The notes below the pieces were generated by a model, which did not search any database, had not been told where the DNA came from, and saw nothing but the letters and a program-made list of their open reading frames with translations. Position numbers and translations under genes: made by a program. A stretch of 64,000 nt of DNA, taken from NCBI GenBank assembly GCA_005281725.1, contig SSBO01000001.1:10680251-10744250 (forward strand), written 5' to 3'. This document shows, in pieces, positions 40,946-54,690 of this stretch (position 1 is its first letter; the number at the start of each line of letters is the position of its first letter). Origin of the DNA: Wuchereria bancrofti. Lineage: Eukaryota > Nematoda > Chromadorea > Rhabditida > Onchocercidae.

Positions 40946-41841
40946 TGGGTCTTTTTTCCCTCACTTATTCAGTCCACGGTTATCCTTTTTATTTGAATTC
41001 ATGTGCTACACTAAGTGCGCAAATGCCTTGTGTATTTTCCTGAACATATATACGCATATTCCGGAGTATATGACAGGAAATACTGTTTTAATTTCAAGGC
41101 CATTTCATCTTAGGTGGCATAAATATAGGCTGTGTAAATGGTAGTTATATGTTGATACGTTTAGAGTTTATTTATTGTTCTTTTTTTGTGTTTGTTCTAA
41201 AGTGCCTTATTAAATATTTCTTACAATGATATGAGAATCATATCTGAAAAGTTTATATTAAAAAAAAAAGAAAAACGAAACAATGATAAAACAACAGCTA
41301 ATTCCTGCATACATGTGCATAGGAAACAAAATGCATTGTTAGATAAATTTTTTTTTTCGGATAATTTGCTTTCAAATAATTTAAAATTAAAAGATAAGGA
41401 ATGAGTAAAATGACGACCCATATTTGAGTAATTCACATATTTCAGCAAGGTACTTTTTATTATCTTTCACGATGAAAGCAAAATATTTGGACAGGATTTT
41501 TCCCATATCTTTTCGATTAACTATAATTATTTATTTGTACAATATTTATTTCTAGGTTATTTATAGAATTTCTTCTGCTCTTCTTCAAATAACTTTATAC
41601 TTTTCTAACGGCACTTTATTTTTTCTTCCTTCTTTCCGCTACACTTCATATGAAGATGGTTTATTTATGAAAACGCAGAGTGTATTGCAATTGATATGAT
41701 GTGCTTCTGTTTTTTATAATGTTTATTTCATTACAGTATTGGTTTATGTTGTCAATGCAGGTAACAATGAACAGTTGATTGCAAACAAATGAGATAAAAA
41801 AAATTTCAATGGAAATCGCTAAAGCAAATTGTTATCTAAAT
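40946..41841. other. Convergent 3' region between fli-1 and apc-5
   Basis: About 0.9 kb of AT-rich DNA between two gene ends that face each other. No coding exon on either strand. It presumably holds the 3' UTR of apc-5. Confidence 0.5.
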
Positions 41842-44800
41842 TCATAAAACTGTCCAATCGATTTTCCCTGGGTACTGTTCTTCCATATCACAAAATAATG
41901 CTGCACATTCATCACGTTCATCAGTTCGTTTACAACTATCAAATAATTTGGCAGCAGTAACAAGAACAATTTTTTCAAGAAGTGGTGCAGAAGCACGGCG
42001 AAATTCTCGACGTGCTGCAGCTAATGCATCAAGTTGTTGCGAAATTGTATCTGCAATAACATTATAGCTTACGACAGTAAATTTTTTTTCCATATTCCTC
42101 TAATTTCATCTTTTTTTTTTGAAATTAACAAAGATTTTTTTTTAGGGAAAATGACAAAAGAATTTTGAAGAGAAGAATGGATACAAAAATAGTAAAAATA
42201 ATCTGAAGCAATAAAACTTTACAAGCTTCGATGAATGTTAATCTCTCTGATACACAATGATTTTTGTAGTATAAACATACAAACGAACATATGGCAAAGA
42301 TAATCGACTGAGAATTATAGAATGAGATTAGCTTCTTGTGATAACTATGCTTTAACAACAACGATGAAAGCAAAAGTTTGACTTTAGTAATTCCGATCAC
42401 AAGATCTACTCTAATTCTGACTTGGATTTATTCCGGTTCAATCAAGACTTGCATCCGAATTGTTCAGGAATTGTCAAGATTTATTGATTCAGCGAACAAA
42501 AATAGTCTTACTAACTATAGCAATTTACCTGATGATGTGCCATTTTTTTGAGCATGCATTGTGAAAATAGTCATATGTAAAAATGCATTTTCCAAAGGTT
42601 GACATCGAATTTTAAGAGCCCATTCACAATCTCCAATTTTCATTAATGCTTCATCAAATCGTCCCTCTATTGCCTGATAAGAAAAATAAATTATAGGTCA
42701 GATTTCATAAATACAAAGCTTTGTTGTAATTCACCACCTAAATCTTACAGTTCCTTGTTTTTTATTCCAAGCACTCGCTATGTACTATAAAAACAATAAA
42801 ACAATGTGAAATAAGGCTCCCGGATTCTCAAACTATATCAACTAGATCTGAATGTAACTAAAATACTGAGAAGCAAAATAAACTATAAATGTGTTATTGA
42901 AATGAATGACTTTGATTTTGAATTGAGAAAAAAAAAAATTTTCATTTACATCTATGTAAGCAATCCGCCGCATAATAATTGCATGAAATGTATCCAAAGA
43001 ATGCTTATGTGCAAGGTTTTTGCATTGCTCAAGAATTGACAGCGCTACATGCTCCAAATTATTTGAAATATATAACATTGCTAATGTTATATCGCACCTG
43101 AAAAAAATAGTGTTTATGATCTGCTATTGATTAAAAAACAATCTTTAAACTATTAAATTACTATGTCCATTTCATCCAACCGATTATTGAACTAAGTTTC
43201 TAATAATGATTACCTTAGCTTTAGTCTTAAATCTTTTGAATTCTTCACTCTCTCCACATTTCCCCTCGCTATATTTATTGCTTCCTGCAGATCACCTTTG
43301 GAGTGAACTAAAATGGCTTTCCTGCAATATTTGAATTCAGCGAAATTCAGTAGTACTATGATAAAGAACAAAATTAAAACATTTTCCAATAAATCAACTA
43401 AGGATTTTTTTATACTTGAAATTTCACAGACTCAAACTTCAAACCTCAAGCCAGCTTCTGGAGGAGCTAATTGTTCAATTATTAGAAGCCACTGATCAGC
43501 AGCAATCCAGTCACCAAAGAAGAAAGCTCGATCATATTCAATCAACGATTCACATAATTTCCAGTGAAAGGCACACTAAAATTAGGAAAATGTTTCGGTA
43601 ATGAATAAATTAATACCATTGTTTTAAGCAACTTCGTTTGATTTGACCAGCAAATCCAACTGCAAGTTTACTTCTTTGAATCAATCTTTAACACTTAAAG
43701 GTAAACTCATCATGCTATCTACTAAAGCTATTCATTTTATTTGCCCATTTGTAAAACCATTTATTTTCCATTTATTTTTTTTTTCAGTTTTATAATTGAA
43801 ATAACCATTTTCAATTAAATATTTCTACCAAATCGAGATGGAAAAAATACCTGCCAGTTGTTTTTCTCTGTAAATCGCGTCTTCAACTTTTTCACCAGTG
43901 CGCGTGCCTCATCAAACTGTCCGTTTAAAGCGTGAGCGTAAGCGATATTTACAGCAGCAATTACCTAAAGCACAAGCAAGCTTGTCCTCATAATTCATAA
44001 AATCGAAAAAAAAAAAAAATTGGAAGGAAGAAAAAAATCCAAATTCTTTATATTTTTTAATGCACACAAAATAAAGTTTCAACAGGACTAAACCTTTTTT
44101 ACTAGTTTTCCTTTTCTTGCCTAAACAATAGAATAAAGAAATTTTGAGCTGAATTGAAGATGATAAGGACTAGGAAAGAATTCAACATAAAATAATTAAG
44201 CAAATGGAAGATCTTACATGAGATTCAGTATCATATCGTTGACACCACTGATCACCTGGATTAAAATAGAGGATACGATTGCAATCACTAATAGCCGAAT
44301 CGACGAAACCATTTGCAAGTTTTATTGTAGCAGAAATTACACGGGCAGCTTCATTCACAAGACGTGATTGAGATTCGCGATCAACACCATAATCAGCACC
44401 AGCACACGCTTGTAATCCTTTTACCATACTGAAATTTTTAGATTTCACATAAATCAAAACATTTTATAGAATAAAAAAAAAAAAATAGTTTAAAACAATT
44501 CTACTACTTTAGAGCACTCTGAAATGAATGAGAAGCAGTTTTATTTACTAGTTCCGAATGATTGTTCTGCTTCAGAAATAAGCAAAAAAAAGTGAAGAAT
44601 ACTTAAAAAAGTGTCAAAATAATACATCTCTACCTTTTTGGGTCATTAGCTGATTTTGCTAGACTAATGCAGTTTTGTAATGTAGCACAATCATTAAGTT
44701 GCTTAATAAATGCTCGTGTATCAGCCTCTTCAGCTTTGATCTTATCATCTTCCTCTGTTGATTCCTGTGTTTCACCATTACCAATTGACATTGATGCAAG

Positions 44801-47800
44801 AAGTGCCGCCGAAATAAAATGAGCTAGAAGTTAATTTCAAAATTATTGGTTTCAGTTTTATTCCTCCATGTTTTCTCAAATTTCACAATTATCAAAAAAG
44901 AATGCTGCAAACTGTACACTTTTACTTTTCGATTCATCAGTTGAATCATTGTCTCCAGATGGATTTAAATCTTCATCTGCATCGATTGCAGCTTGTTCAA
45001 CTTCAGCTAACCGTAAACAGACCAAATCGTGACTGGTTTGTGCTTGATGTACTGCTTCGGAAAGAAAATGACGAGCATGATCCCTGTAAAATGTTTAGTA
45101 AGTTTGTTTCTACTAACTTCTTTTTCAAATTCCACAGAATTGAATTTAATTTCAAACAGAAAGAAAAGTTAAATCTGAATCTATTAATTGCTAAGATACG
45201 AAATGTATTAAATCCTCTTCAAAGGATCTATTGAGTCAAACTTACTAAAGAATCGTAGCTATAAATAGTAGAATATAATCATACGCTCAATTCGCCATGG
45301 CTATGTATCACTGAATTATAAAGTTTAGTTTTTTAAATAACTAAAATAATATTTTCCATTGCTGATATATAAATAAACAAATATTAAGATCAAAGAAATC
45401 ACAAGACTCGAAATTTGTGCAAACTTACGAATAACGGACGTTAGAGTATGTTAAAATGCCACATCAAAACTTTTAACCAAAACTTACTTATATCCGAAAA
45501 TTCGAGCAAGTCGTGCATGCAGTAGAGGTGCATAACGTAACGGACGTTGATCGGTAGCCGTAATTGAACGGTTTATATTATTCGTTTCATTAATGCGTAT
45601 CGCCGTCCAATCAAAGAACTGTTGCAATGCTTCACCTGCTTCGAATATATTATGAGATCGTATTGCATTCATCATATCAACTAAATGCTGAAAATGATAA
45701 TTCCAACAGAATAAATTATTTAAGCATACAAGAAAATGCAAAATGGGAACAATTTTGAAAAAGATGCAAATATAAATAAGATTTCTGAAATCAACAATTA
45801 TCTATTACAAAAGTGTTATAATTCAAAACATGCAAGTATATAATCATACTAACTGTGATAAATCTACATCAATGTGATAAATTACGTGTTTACGATTTCT
45901 GTAATAAATTTACGTAAGGTAGCTTCTATTATCATAATAGAATAAATAGTTACTGACGTAGCCATTAGCAATGTACTATTTAACAAAACTTAAACTCACA
46001 AAACTTTTTCAATATTTAAAGATATACATATATTAAGCTTAAACGAAAACCAAATCTTTTTTAATAATTTTAAGTCGGAACAAAAAAAAAAAAGAAAAAA
46101 AAGAAAAAACTAACAACAAGTGGTAAATCAGGATAATGTTTCTTGATGAAATCACATGCAGCTCTTAGCTGTTTTTCTTCCATTGCATCATCTGGTGAAA
46201 CATGTAATGCATGTAATTGTCGACTGATAAGAGCTCGAGCTCTACTTGAAGAAAGTAACTCAGTTAATTGTGGTTGTGCACCAGGATGTTGTTGCAATTC
46301 GTAGAGTGCTGTAGGTGGTAATGGTATATTAGCATTGAAAAGACTCCTTCTACACTGCTTATCTTCATCGCCAACTTTGACCGATTTTTTCTTTCTATTT
46401 GCTGGTGATATTGATGCTTTCAAAAATTCTTCACTCATTCTTGTAGCTCTAAAAATGACAAAGTAGAAATATTCGAAATGTTATTTTGTTACTTTGCAAA
46501 ATCAAATTTTACATTATTAATATCTCAAATTAACTAATACATGCTCGTGAAATAACTAATGTTTAAGCTACCGGTAGCTATAGCTAAACTATTCCATGTC
46601 ATTCTACTGAATAACTTATCAATAGTAAATGATAAAAAGATAAATTTACTTGTCTTTAATTGGTGTAACTCTCAAATGCGTTATATCATCTATGAGAGGA
46701 GCCAAATGCGTATCACCTAAACATTTAATTCACATATATTTTTTAAGATGCTAAAAATGCAATATTACAATGGATCAATCATTACTATTTTTAAATGAGC
46801 AAAAGGCATTCATTGCCTGTTTGTTTGATTTAAAAATATCGCAAAAATAGCGACATTATCAAAATGTTAGCAAATAAATACTAGGAATAAGCGAATGAAT
46901 AATGGAATCCAAACAAAAAATCAAAAGTGTCAATTTGTGAAATTACATTGCCAATATCATATTTGCACAGGGAACATGAGAAAATACCTGATACAGATGA
47001 TGCAGAAGCGGTCAATTCAGATATGTTCTTAGCATAACCACCAAAAAGATCGCTACGAGCAGCGGGACGAGAATCATCCAACCATTCCAACCATTGCTTA
47101 TGTGATCGTTGAATTTGCGTAACACTTTGACAAGCTTGTGTGACTGCCAACTTAAATTATTTGTAGTATTTATATAAATTTAACATTCTAGTAATGTTTT
47201 CGTAATGAATAAATTAATGAAAAAATTAACAGAAAAAAAATTAAATTCAAATTTAATTTTGACTATCAAAATTCATAAAGAATTAAAATGTGAAGAAATA
47301 AACCCGTGAAAAATTAGTGAAGTAACAAGATAACTAGATAAAATACCTTGCGAACAAAAATGCCAATAACACTTTTAGGCAAAGCGAATGGCTGTCCCAA
47401 ACGATCCAGCTTTCGAGGTTGATAAAATAATTCATCACGACGGATAAGTATTTCCACATTTCCACGATGGGTATCTATTCTGAAAAAATATTCATCCATT
47501 TGAAATTAGAAGTCTAAAATTTTTCAACCTTATAATTGAAGTGGAATAAACCTTAAATATATTTTCAACTCTCGAAGTAATAATTTAACTATGAAGAAAA
47601 GCAAACGTACTTTGCCATAAATTCCAAAAATAAATTTAATGAAACTTCTTGTAATGGTGCCATTATCATATCAATTGTTTCCGGAAAGCTTAAATTAACC
47701 GCATTTAAAAGATCATATATCAATGATGATAATTGATAGTGTTCTTTGTGCGTAAATGGCTTTAATCGATGATTTGTATCCAAAACTCGTATAAGAAGAT

Positions 47801-48040
47801 ATATGGCAAGCTGAAATATGCAGAAAATTTCTTTAGTAAATATTATAATAGAAATTTTACTACCTTTTACCCATCATCCAAATTTGAATCATTCTAGAAT
47901 GATTAAGATTTGTTCATATGGAAAATAAAAAGTAAAAAACAAACCCGATATGGTGTAACCGGTTCACCAGGTGAATTATCGAAAACGAAACTGAATGCCT
48001 CATCCAAGCTGAAGCTAGAATGAACCAAATCCTCTGCCAT
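41842..48040 (-). CDS. apc-5: Anaphase-promoting complex subunit 5 (APC5)
   Basis: Scaffold subunit of the APC/C ubiquitin ligase that drives mitotic and meiotic exit in the nucleus/cytoplasm. Exons (- strand): 48040-47945, 47810-47611, 47479-47347, 47150-46988, 46716-46650, 46448-46115, 45687-45488, 45083-44926, 44823-44634, 44428-44218, 43964-43851, 43575-43445, 43321-43214, 43097-42950, 42673-42529, 42050-41842; 868 residues with all phases consistent. Family signs: TPYRLAIYLLIRVL near residue 28, as in the N-terminus of human APC5 (TPYKIAVLVLL); the APC5 core RPLRYAPLLHARLARIFGYK, then ARHFLSEAVHQAQTSHDLVC; and TPR-like helical repeats over the C-terminal half. It is somewhat longer than human APC5 (about 755), the extra length lying mainly in the middle Ser/Lys/Asp-rich part (exon 46448-46115). 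An acceptor-like TATAG lies about 15 bases before the ATG. Confidence 0.88.
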
Positions 48041-49760
48041 ACCAATTTATTCTCTCTATATTTTAAAAATTAAATATATTTGGATAGATGTTTCATACAA
48101 GTCTATATGTATGCCTATGAACTTTAACTTCTACCCAAACTAATAAAAATTAATTTGAAAAACCGATTTGCCAAATAGCGAAAAATTGCTTTACCAAATA
48201 AAAAATCTGAAAAAGAAAAATCTATGAAAGTGCTTTAGTTTTAGAATATTTTAATCTGTAGTATTGTTTCTGGACCAATTCAAATATGTATACAAGGAAA
48301 TAATAAAAGGATGACAAATTTAAGCAAAAAATGCTTGTATCCATATTTTCAGGCAATCAATTTTAAGGATGTAAACCATAATGTTACAATTCAAAATTGA
48401 TACGTTTCAACTTATTATAACTTTGCATACCAATGCGATCACTATTACATTTATATTTCTCATTTATTTGATAGTGTTTTCGTTTTCTTTTTGCATACAG
48501 CAAATTCATATATTCACAACAATAATAATAATAATAGCAATAATAACAATAATAATAACAATAATAAGTAGCAGTAGACAGCAAATGACACAGGGAATTC
48601 CCAAAAAATACTTTAACAAAAGTTGAAAATGCAATGATTAAATATAATCAGCTCTAAACTTCAAAAATTATGGAAGGAAAAAAAATTTTTAACTTGAAAA
48701 TTTGCGGAAGGAAAAAACCCCATCTTGAAGTGGTTTAAATTATCAGAAGAAGTATCACATTTTGGCATCTTTTTTCATAACTTTATTGAAAATTTCGGAT
48801 TAAATGATTCTCATTCACATTGTTCTCTTTTTTCACCGAAGAAATGATACTTTTCGAACAGTAATTTAATAAAGAAATAATTAACAAATTATTAAGTACT
48901 AAAATATAGTAATCTAATTGCATCCGACTATAGTTACAATACAAAACAATGATAACGAATAAAATATAGAAATGCTATTTTTAATGAAATATATTAATGT
49001 AAATAATGGCAAGAAGGCTGCTTATAATAGGCACTTTAGTGATATTAACGGGTAAATAATACAAAAAAAAAGTGAAACATGAAGCTGAAGGAAAAATTTC
49101 AAAATTGTAACAAACTACAAAAATTTAAAGGGTATGTTAGCAAGAAAATGAGCAAATTAGAAAAAACAAAAATGAAACTAAAAAAATACAATACAGTATA
49201 GCGTAACATTCGAAATCATTTCCAATGACATCAAGTTTCGAATTTCCGATTGATTTCCATTTTTATAAACTACTATTCAGAAGAGATGAACGTGTATTTG
49301 ATCAAAGTAATAGCTTATCAGAGTTCTCAAATAAATTCAGATGAAAACGAACATTCAGGAAGACGCAAGCGTACCATAACTATGTTCAGTGTCTAATTAC
49401 ATCAGTATATAAAGAACATCCAAAAACATTACAATGAAAGCCTGAAAAAATTAACAATTATTTTATAAAGTCAAATAGTTCCTATTAAACATCAAAAAAA
49501 AAAAAAAAACAAAACGTGGAAGGACCTCACCATATAACCTGGAAAATGACATCCAAAATTGAAAACATAAAAAACAAGCAAAACGATTCAGCAAAATAAA
49601 CAGTACCAAAACTTTTGTTGCTGATGTTCTGCTTTAAGTTTAAAATATTTCTGATTATCGCAAAAGTTGAAACATGTCAGGAAATAAGCAGGAAGAGCCA
49701 TTGTTGAAAGTGAACAAGTAAAGAACGATACTTCATTCGATAGTTTTTTAATTCGGAACG
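48041..49760. other. Intergenic region between apc-5 and the Ras gene
   Basis: About 1.7 kb, AT-rich. It contains an AAT/ATA-rich simple repeat (about 48521-48570) and poly-A runs. No phased coding exon seen. It should hold the apc-5 promoter and the 3' UTR of the upstream Ras gene. Confidence 0.5.
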
Positions 49761-52159
49761 CTACATTATCTGGCATTTATTCTTCACTTTCTTATTCTTT
49801 TTGCTTCCGCCATAAGAAACTGTGCCGTGATTCTGAGAGAAAATATCATATTCAATCAGGCAGTAATCAGATCTCATTTAAATATTTCGAAATTCAATAT
49901 TTTATGTCTATAGAACCATGCAACATTAGCTGCAGTGAGATAATAGTCTAAATAAGAAAATTATTGTAAGAGACACATTCCCTTCCGTTTATCAGGGCTA
50001 AATGAAAGTAGTTTTCATTCATAATAATTCATAATAATATATGGATAGTACAACCAATTGAGTTTCGTAAATGAGGCTCCATGCAGCTACTACTTTTCAA
50101 TCATAATCTACTTGTATTAAATTTGAATTAACTCAAAAATAGATATTATGTAATAAAAAAGATAATACAAGTTTAAAAAATAGATTTAAAAAAAAAGGTG
50201 CAAAAAATGGCAAACTATAGTGTATCCCAAAACAAGACATATTTTTTTTGGTAAAATAAGAACGAATATACGGAAAGGACTTACTGTATCGTTATCCTCA
50301 TCACTTGGAAAACTTTTCACAATCCGAACTAATTCATGAAATGCCGCATCCACATTAACCGGTGGATCTTTGGCTGATGTTTCAATATATGGAACTTTGA
50401 GCCGATCGGCTAGTTCCCGCCCTTGTTGTTCCGTTACTTTTCGCTGACTTACTAAATCAATCTAGAAATTATTATCATCAATGTTCAATTTAGCAAAATT
50501 TCATTGGAGCAATCTCTATTTATAATACTAGCAATACAGAATATTTTATTTGGTAATATTTAACCAAGAAGCTATAGTGCTTTCTCAAAATTACGAATAC
50601 TGATCACTGAATATGAAAGCATATAATGGACTGTTTTTGTCGTCTCAAACTAAAACTTCCTGAACAGATTATGATGCTCAGTGCAAGGGAAGGAAGCAGA
50701 AAAAGAACGAAATTAAACATGAAAACAAAATTACATATAAAAAGATTTAAATACTCAGAATAGTGATCAGTATATAATAACCAATCATAATTACAGAATA
50801 GCTAATCAATCCATTACATGACGAAGTGTTAACAGCTAAAACAGCAATTAATGAGAAAAATTTCATTAAAGATTACCTTATTTGCCACTAGCAATACAGG
50901 ATATTCTGTTTTATCCTTAACTCGTAATACTTGATCGAAAAGCTTCGGTGCTTCTTCAAAACTACGAACATCGGTTACCGAATATACCAAAAGAAATCCT
51001 CGGCCGTTACGCATATACTGTTCACGCATAGCAGAAAATTCTTCTTGTCCGGCAGTATCCAACACTGAAAATTCATTACCAATCCAATTTTAATATAATG
51101 AAGACATAAAAAAGTGGAACTATCAATGAACTCAGTATATAAGCTCCACAAGCTTCACACAAACCAGATATCATCTAACCAATAGGCTAATGAATGATTC
51201 GCAAATTGACTTTGTAAATTATTTCTCTCAAACTAATTCAAAGCCATAATTTTCATATAAAGTCGTCGTACCAAAAAAAAAGACATCATACAGTGAATGA
51301 TCAGGAAATTTTCATAGGAAAAACATTTTATTAGCTAAAAGTCGAAATACACATCACCTATCACTTTATGAGATCAATTTGTTGATATTCCGTTATTTAT
51401 TCCTTTTAAATCAACTTTGTATCTGGCCTAGGTTTCCAACATAATTAAGCAGAATATAAAAACCTTAATAATCTAATTCAACAGACAATACCTAATTCTA
51501 CTGTATATACATCCAAACTACTATTGATGGGATTGGAATCAAAATTTATCAAAAAAACAAGTTCTCCTCTTTCCATCCATTTTTGTATTTCACTCCGATT
51601 AGAACAAACATTCAAAGTGCTATAAGCATAATGAAAGCATTTATTTTTGATATACAAGAAAATCTAAAAGATTCAGTTTTAGCCTTTAAAAAAAAATATC
51701 GCAAAAAGTTGAATAAATATATACTTACCATCCATGATAACCCACTGGCCATCAACTTCGGCATGAATAATATATTGATCCTCTATCGTTGGATCATAAT
51801 AATCAACGAAATGTTTCTAAAAATTAAACTTACATTCATATTCTATTTGTTATACTTACTGTGTATTACTCACCTAATGGTAGCACTGGTGTTTGTTCAG
51901 AATATCTCTCGATCCAATGATTCATGGATAATATTATTACTATCATTATTATTATTATTATTATTACTATTATTATTATCATTATTATTATTATGAAAGT
52001 AAGGAAAAAAATCAATATGAAAACGAAAATTGTGAAACAGCAAACCTGGAAGAATTGTATCGTTAAGGAAGACTTGCCTACACCACCTTCACCGATAACT
52101 ACTAATTTATATGTTGGTAATTTCGAGTCATCATCTGGTGGCCTTTTCGAAGTAGCCAT
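49761..52159 (-). CDS. ras-2: M-Ras/R-Ras type small GTPase
   Basis: Membrane-anchored molecular switch of the Ras family. Exons (- strand): 52159-52046, 51816-51729, 51064-50877, 50461-50285, 49832-49761; 212 residues, all in phase. GTP-binding motifs are complete: G1 GEGGVGKSS, effector loop [10 protein letters not shown]3 [18 protein letters not shown]4 NKID (split between exons 3 and 4), G5 ETSAKDPP. The residue matching Ras Gly12 is the second G of the GEGG motif and is wild-type. The C-terminus has a lysine-rich stretch, [10 protein letters not shown], followed by CQIM, a CAAX prenylation box; Met at the end favours farnesylation. MREQYMR, LRVKD and ETSAKDPP are closer to M-Ras than to Let-60/Ras or Rap. 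The symbol assumes correspondence to C. elegans ras-2. A TTTTTAG site 17 bases before the ATG suggests trans-splicing. Confidence 0.92.
51926..51996. repeat. TTA/ATT trinucleotide-type simple repeat
   Basis: An interrupted run of ATT/TTA triplets inside intron 1 of the Ras gene. It opens long Ile/Leu frames on both strands that are not genes. Confidence 0.85.
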
Positions 52160-53790
52160 CTTTTAGAAAAACTGTCCTAAAAATTCAAGCTATAAGATTT
52201 GAAATAAGTAGGCTTTTTTTTCAAATTGAGACGATACTAATGATCCATTGAATGCCTTTGTACTTCTACAGTTTACAAACGAAAGTCATTAGAAAAACCG
52301 ACGAAAGAATATTATATCCTAAAAGTTATTTAGAAATGATAGAAAAGCTATAAAAAGCTATAATTTCCTGCCTTTCATGAAAAAAAAGAACAGAAACTAA
52401 AATAAATAGCATAATTTGTAATTTAAGTAAATTATGATCACATAAATTTTATAGAAGCAATAGAATATAATGCACAACAATAATTTCAACTGTTCTTAAG
52501 AATAACGATAAAATGCTGTCAAAGAAGATGGCAATAAAATAACTACTTCAATATTATAATAATCTTACCCTATTTTTGTTTATTTTCACATAATCACATA
52601 ATCTTTTGTATCACTTTTATTCATAAAAACTCCTTATTAAATTCATACATTAGGTCTGAATTGGAAATTTCAATTTAATATTTTAGTAATTTTCCACAAA
52701 TAAAGAAAAAAGACTAAAGATCGATCTATCACTAACATTCTGCACAATCTTATCATATCAGTTTGTCTCAATTATCATAAATATAATGAAATTTAAATTA
52801 CAAAAAAAAAGACACATCCTGAAAAATAGAACAGAAGAAGCGTTATTTCACGCGGCCATAATACGTACGTTCATTGGATTATATGTGAATAAAAGTTCAT
52901 TTGATAGGTATTGATAATATTTTAAAAATTAATATTCTTTTAAATTAAAATTCAACGTATTTCTTCATCTTTTTCTCTTTCATCCTTTTACGTGAGCAAA
53001 ATGAAGCAATAAGCGTAAGTGAAAAGTAAAATAAACTACATAAAATTTATCAATGTAAAATGTCTGAAAAAAAGAATAAAATTTAAAAATAGAAATGAAA
53101 TTTAGAAAAAAAAATTGATTAAATGAAAAAAATAACTGAAGAAAAGTTTCACATTTACTGCTATAATTAACTAATTATGTAAAAAAAAGAAAAGCAATAA
53201 GCTATATATAATTAATAAATGTAATTAATATTTGATTGATTATAGATGATGACGTAATGAATCAGAAAATGTTAAAAACATTGAAGTGAAATTTATTAAA
53301 TGATTAAATAAAAAAAGAAAAACGAAAACTGAAATGAAAATGAAATTTGTGAAAAAAAATTAATGAAATTAAAAAATAATTAAAGAAAAATTTCAAATTT
53401 ATAAGCTATAAATAATCGATTAATTCTAGCTAAGCTCTTCTAACAATTCATTTCCTTTTTTCATCTTTTCAAACAAACAATTCCAGTTTTTCTTCTCTTT
53501 TTTTTTTTTCTTCTTCAGAATAGTAAATTAATCATAATAGTAATTAAGTTTAATTATTATTTAATATTTCTCATTAATTATTAATAAAATTATTTAATAG
53601 AGCAAAATTTGAATCATAAAATAATAGTAAAATGAAAAATTAATTAAAATGAATAATCAAACAATGCCAAAAAAAAAAGAAAAAAAGAAAAGCGAAGTGT
53701 AACATTGTGGTATTGCTCGTTTAGAATGATTCAAAATGATGTAATTATTTCATTAGGTTATCTTAAATATGGAAAAATGAACACACACAT

Positions 53791-53860
53791 GCAGAGAGAG
53801 GGAGAGAGAAAGAAAGAGAGAGAGAGAGAGACAGGAAGAGAGAGAAGATAAAAAAAAAAG
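53791..53860. repeat. GA/GAGA simple repeat
   Basis: A purine-rich run of GA dinucleotides with few interruptions on the + strand, followed by A-rich runs. Confidence 0.85.
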
Positions 53861-54534
53861 GAAAATTTTATAAAAAAAGAGAATAAATTTGACAAATGAT
53901 TTAAAAAGTTTTATAAGAAGAAGGTTGCAGTCTTCTGCTTCACTGCAATTATTCATACAATTGAAAATGGAAAAATCCAAAGCAAAAAAAAAAAAGAAAA
54001 AGAAAAAAAGAAAAAAAAAAAAAGAGGCGACAAGGAAGAAATTAGAAATTGTCACCCTTTATGCATTACGGAAATAAAAATTTTTATTACATCATTTCAC
54101 TGACATTTTTACCACTACCGTAGCAACAACAGTATATTATAAAAAAAAAAAAAAAAAGGATAGTAATTGAAAATCAATACGAAAATGTTGAATGAATGAA
54201 ATGGCAATAAAAAAAAAAAGAAAAAAAAGAAAAGAAAAGATGAAATAACTTTGACATTTTTCATCAAATGAAAAGACTATAATGAGTTTAATATTTTATT
54301 TTATGTTTTTAATTTTAAAATTAACTTTTACATTTTTCTCCTCTTTCTACTGTGACAAGTATTTGTTGATGAAATTGCTTATCATTATTAGTTTTAAAAA
54401 AATATGTATGTTAATACTATATTATAGTTTATTGCATATTATAGTTTATTTGCAAATTTCAATGAAATTTTTAAACTTTGATCAGTTGAAGAAGTGATAA
54501 AAATATAGGTAAAAGTCAATCAATCAGTATTGTT

Positions 54535-54690
54535 TATTATTATTTATTGCTTATCAATTATTATTATTATTATCACTATTATTATCATTCATCAGCATTA
54601 TTATCATTTGTTAATAATAATATTATTTATTATTATCGTTATTATCGTCGTTATTATCATAATTACTATAATTGTTATTGTTTCTCTTAC
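54535..54690. repeat. ATT/TTA-rich simple repeat
   Basis: Interrupted TTA/ATT/ATC triplets over about 150 bases. The open Ile-rich frame across it is a by-product. Confidence 0.8.

Noticed and set aside
51866..52166. Ile/Leu-rich frames on both strands as membrane proteins
   Set aside because: They arise from the TTA/ATT repeat inside the Ras intron.
53889..54077. Lys-rich 62-codon frame
   Set aside because: It is a translation of poly-A/AAG runs.
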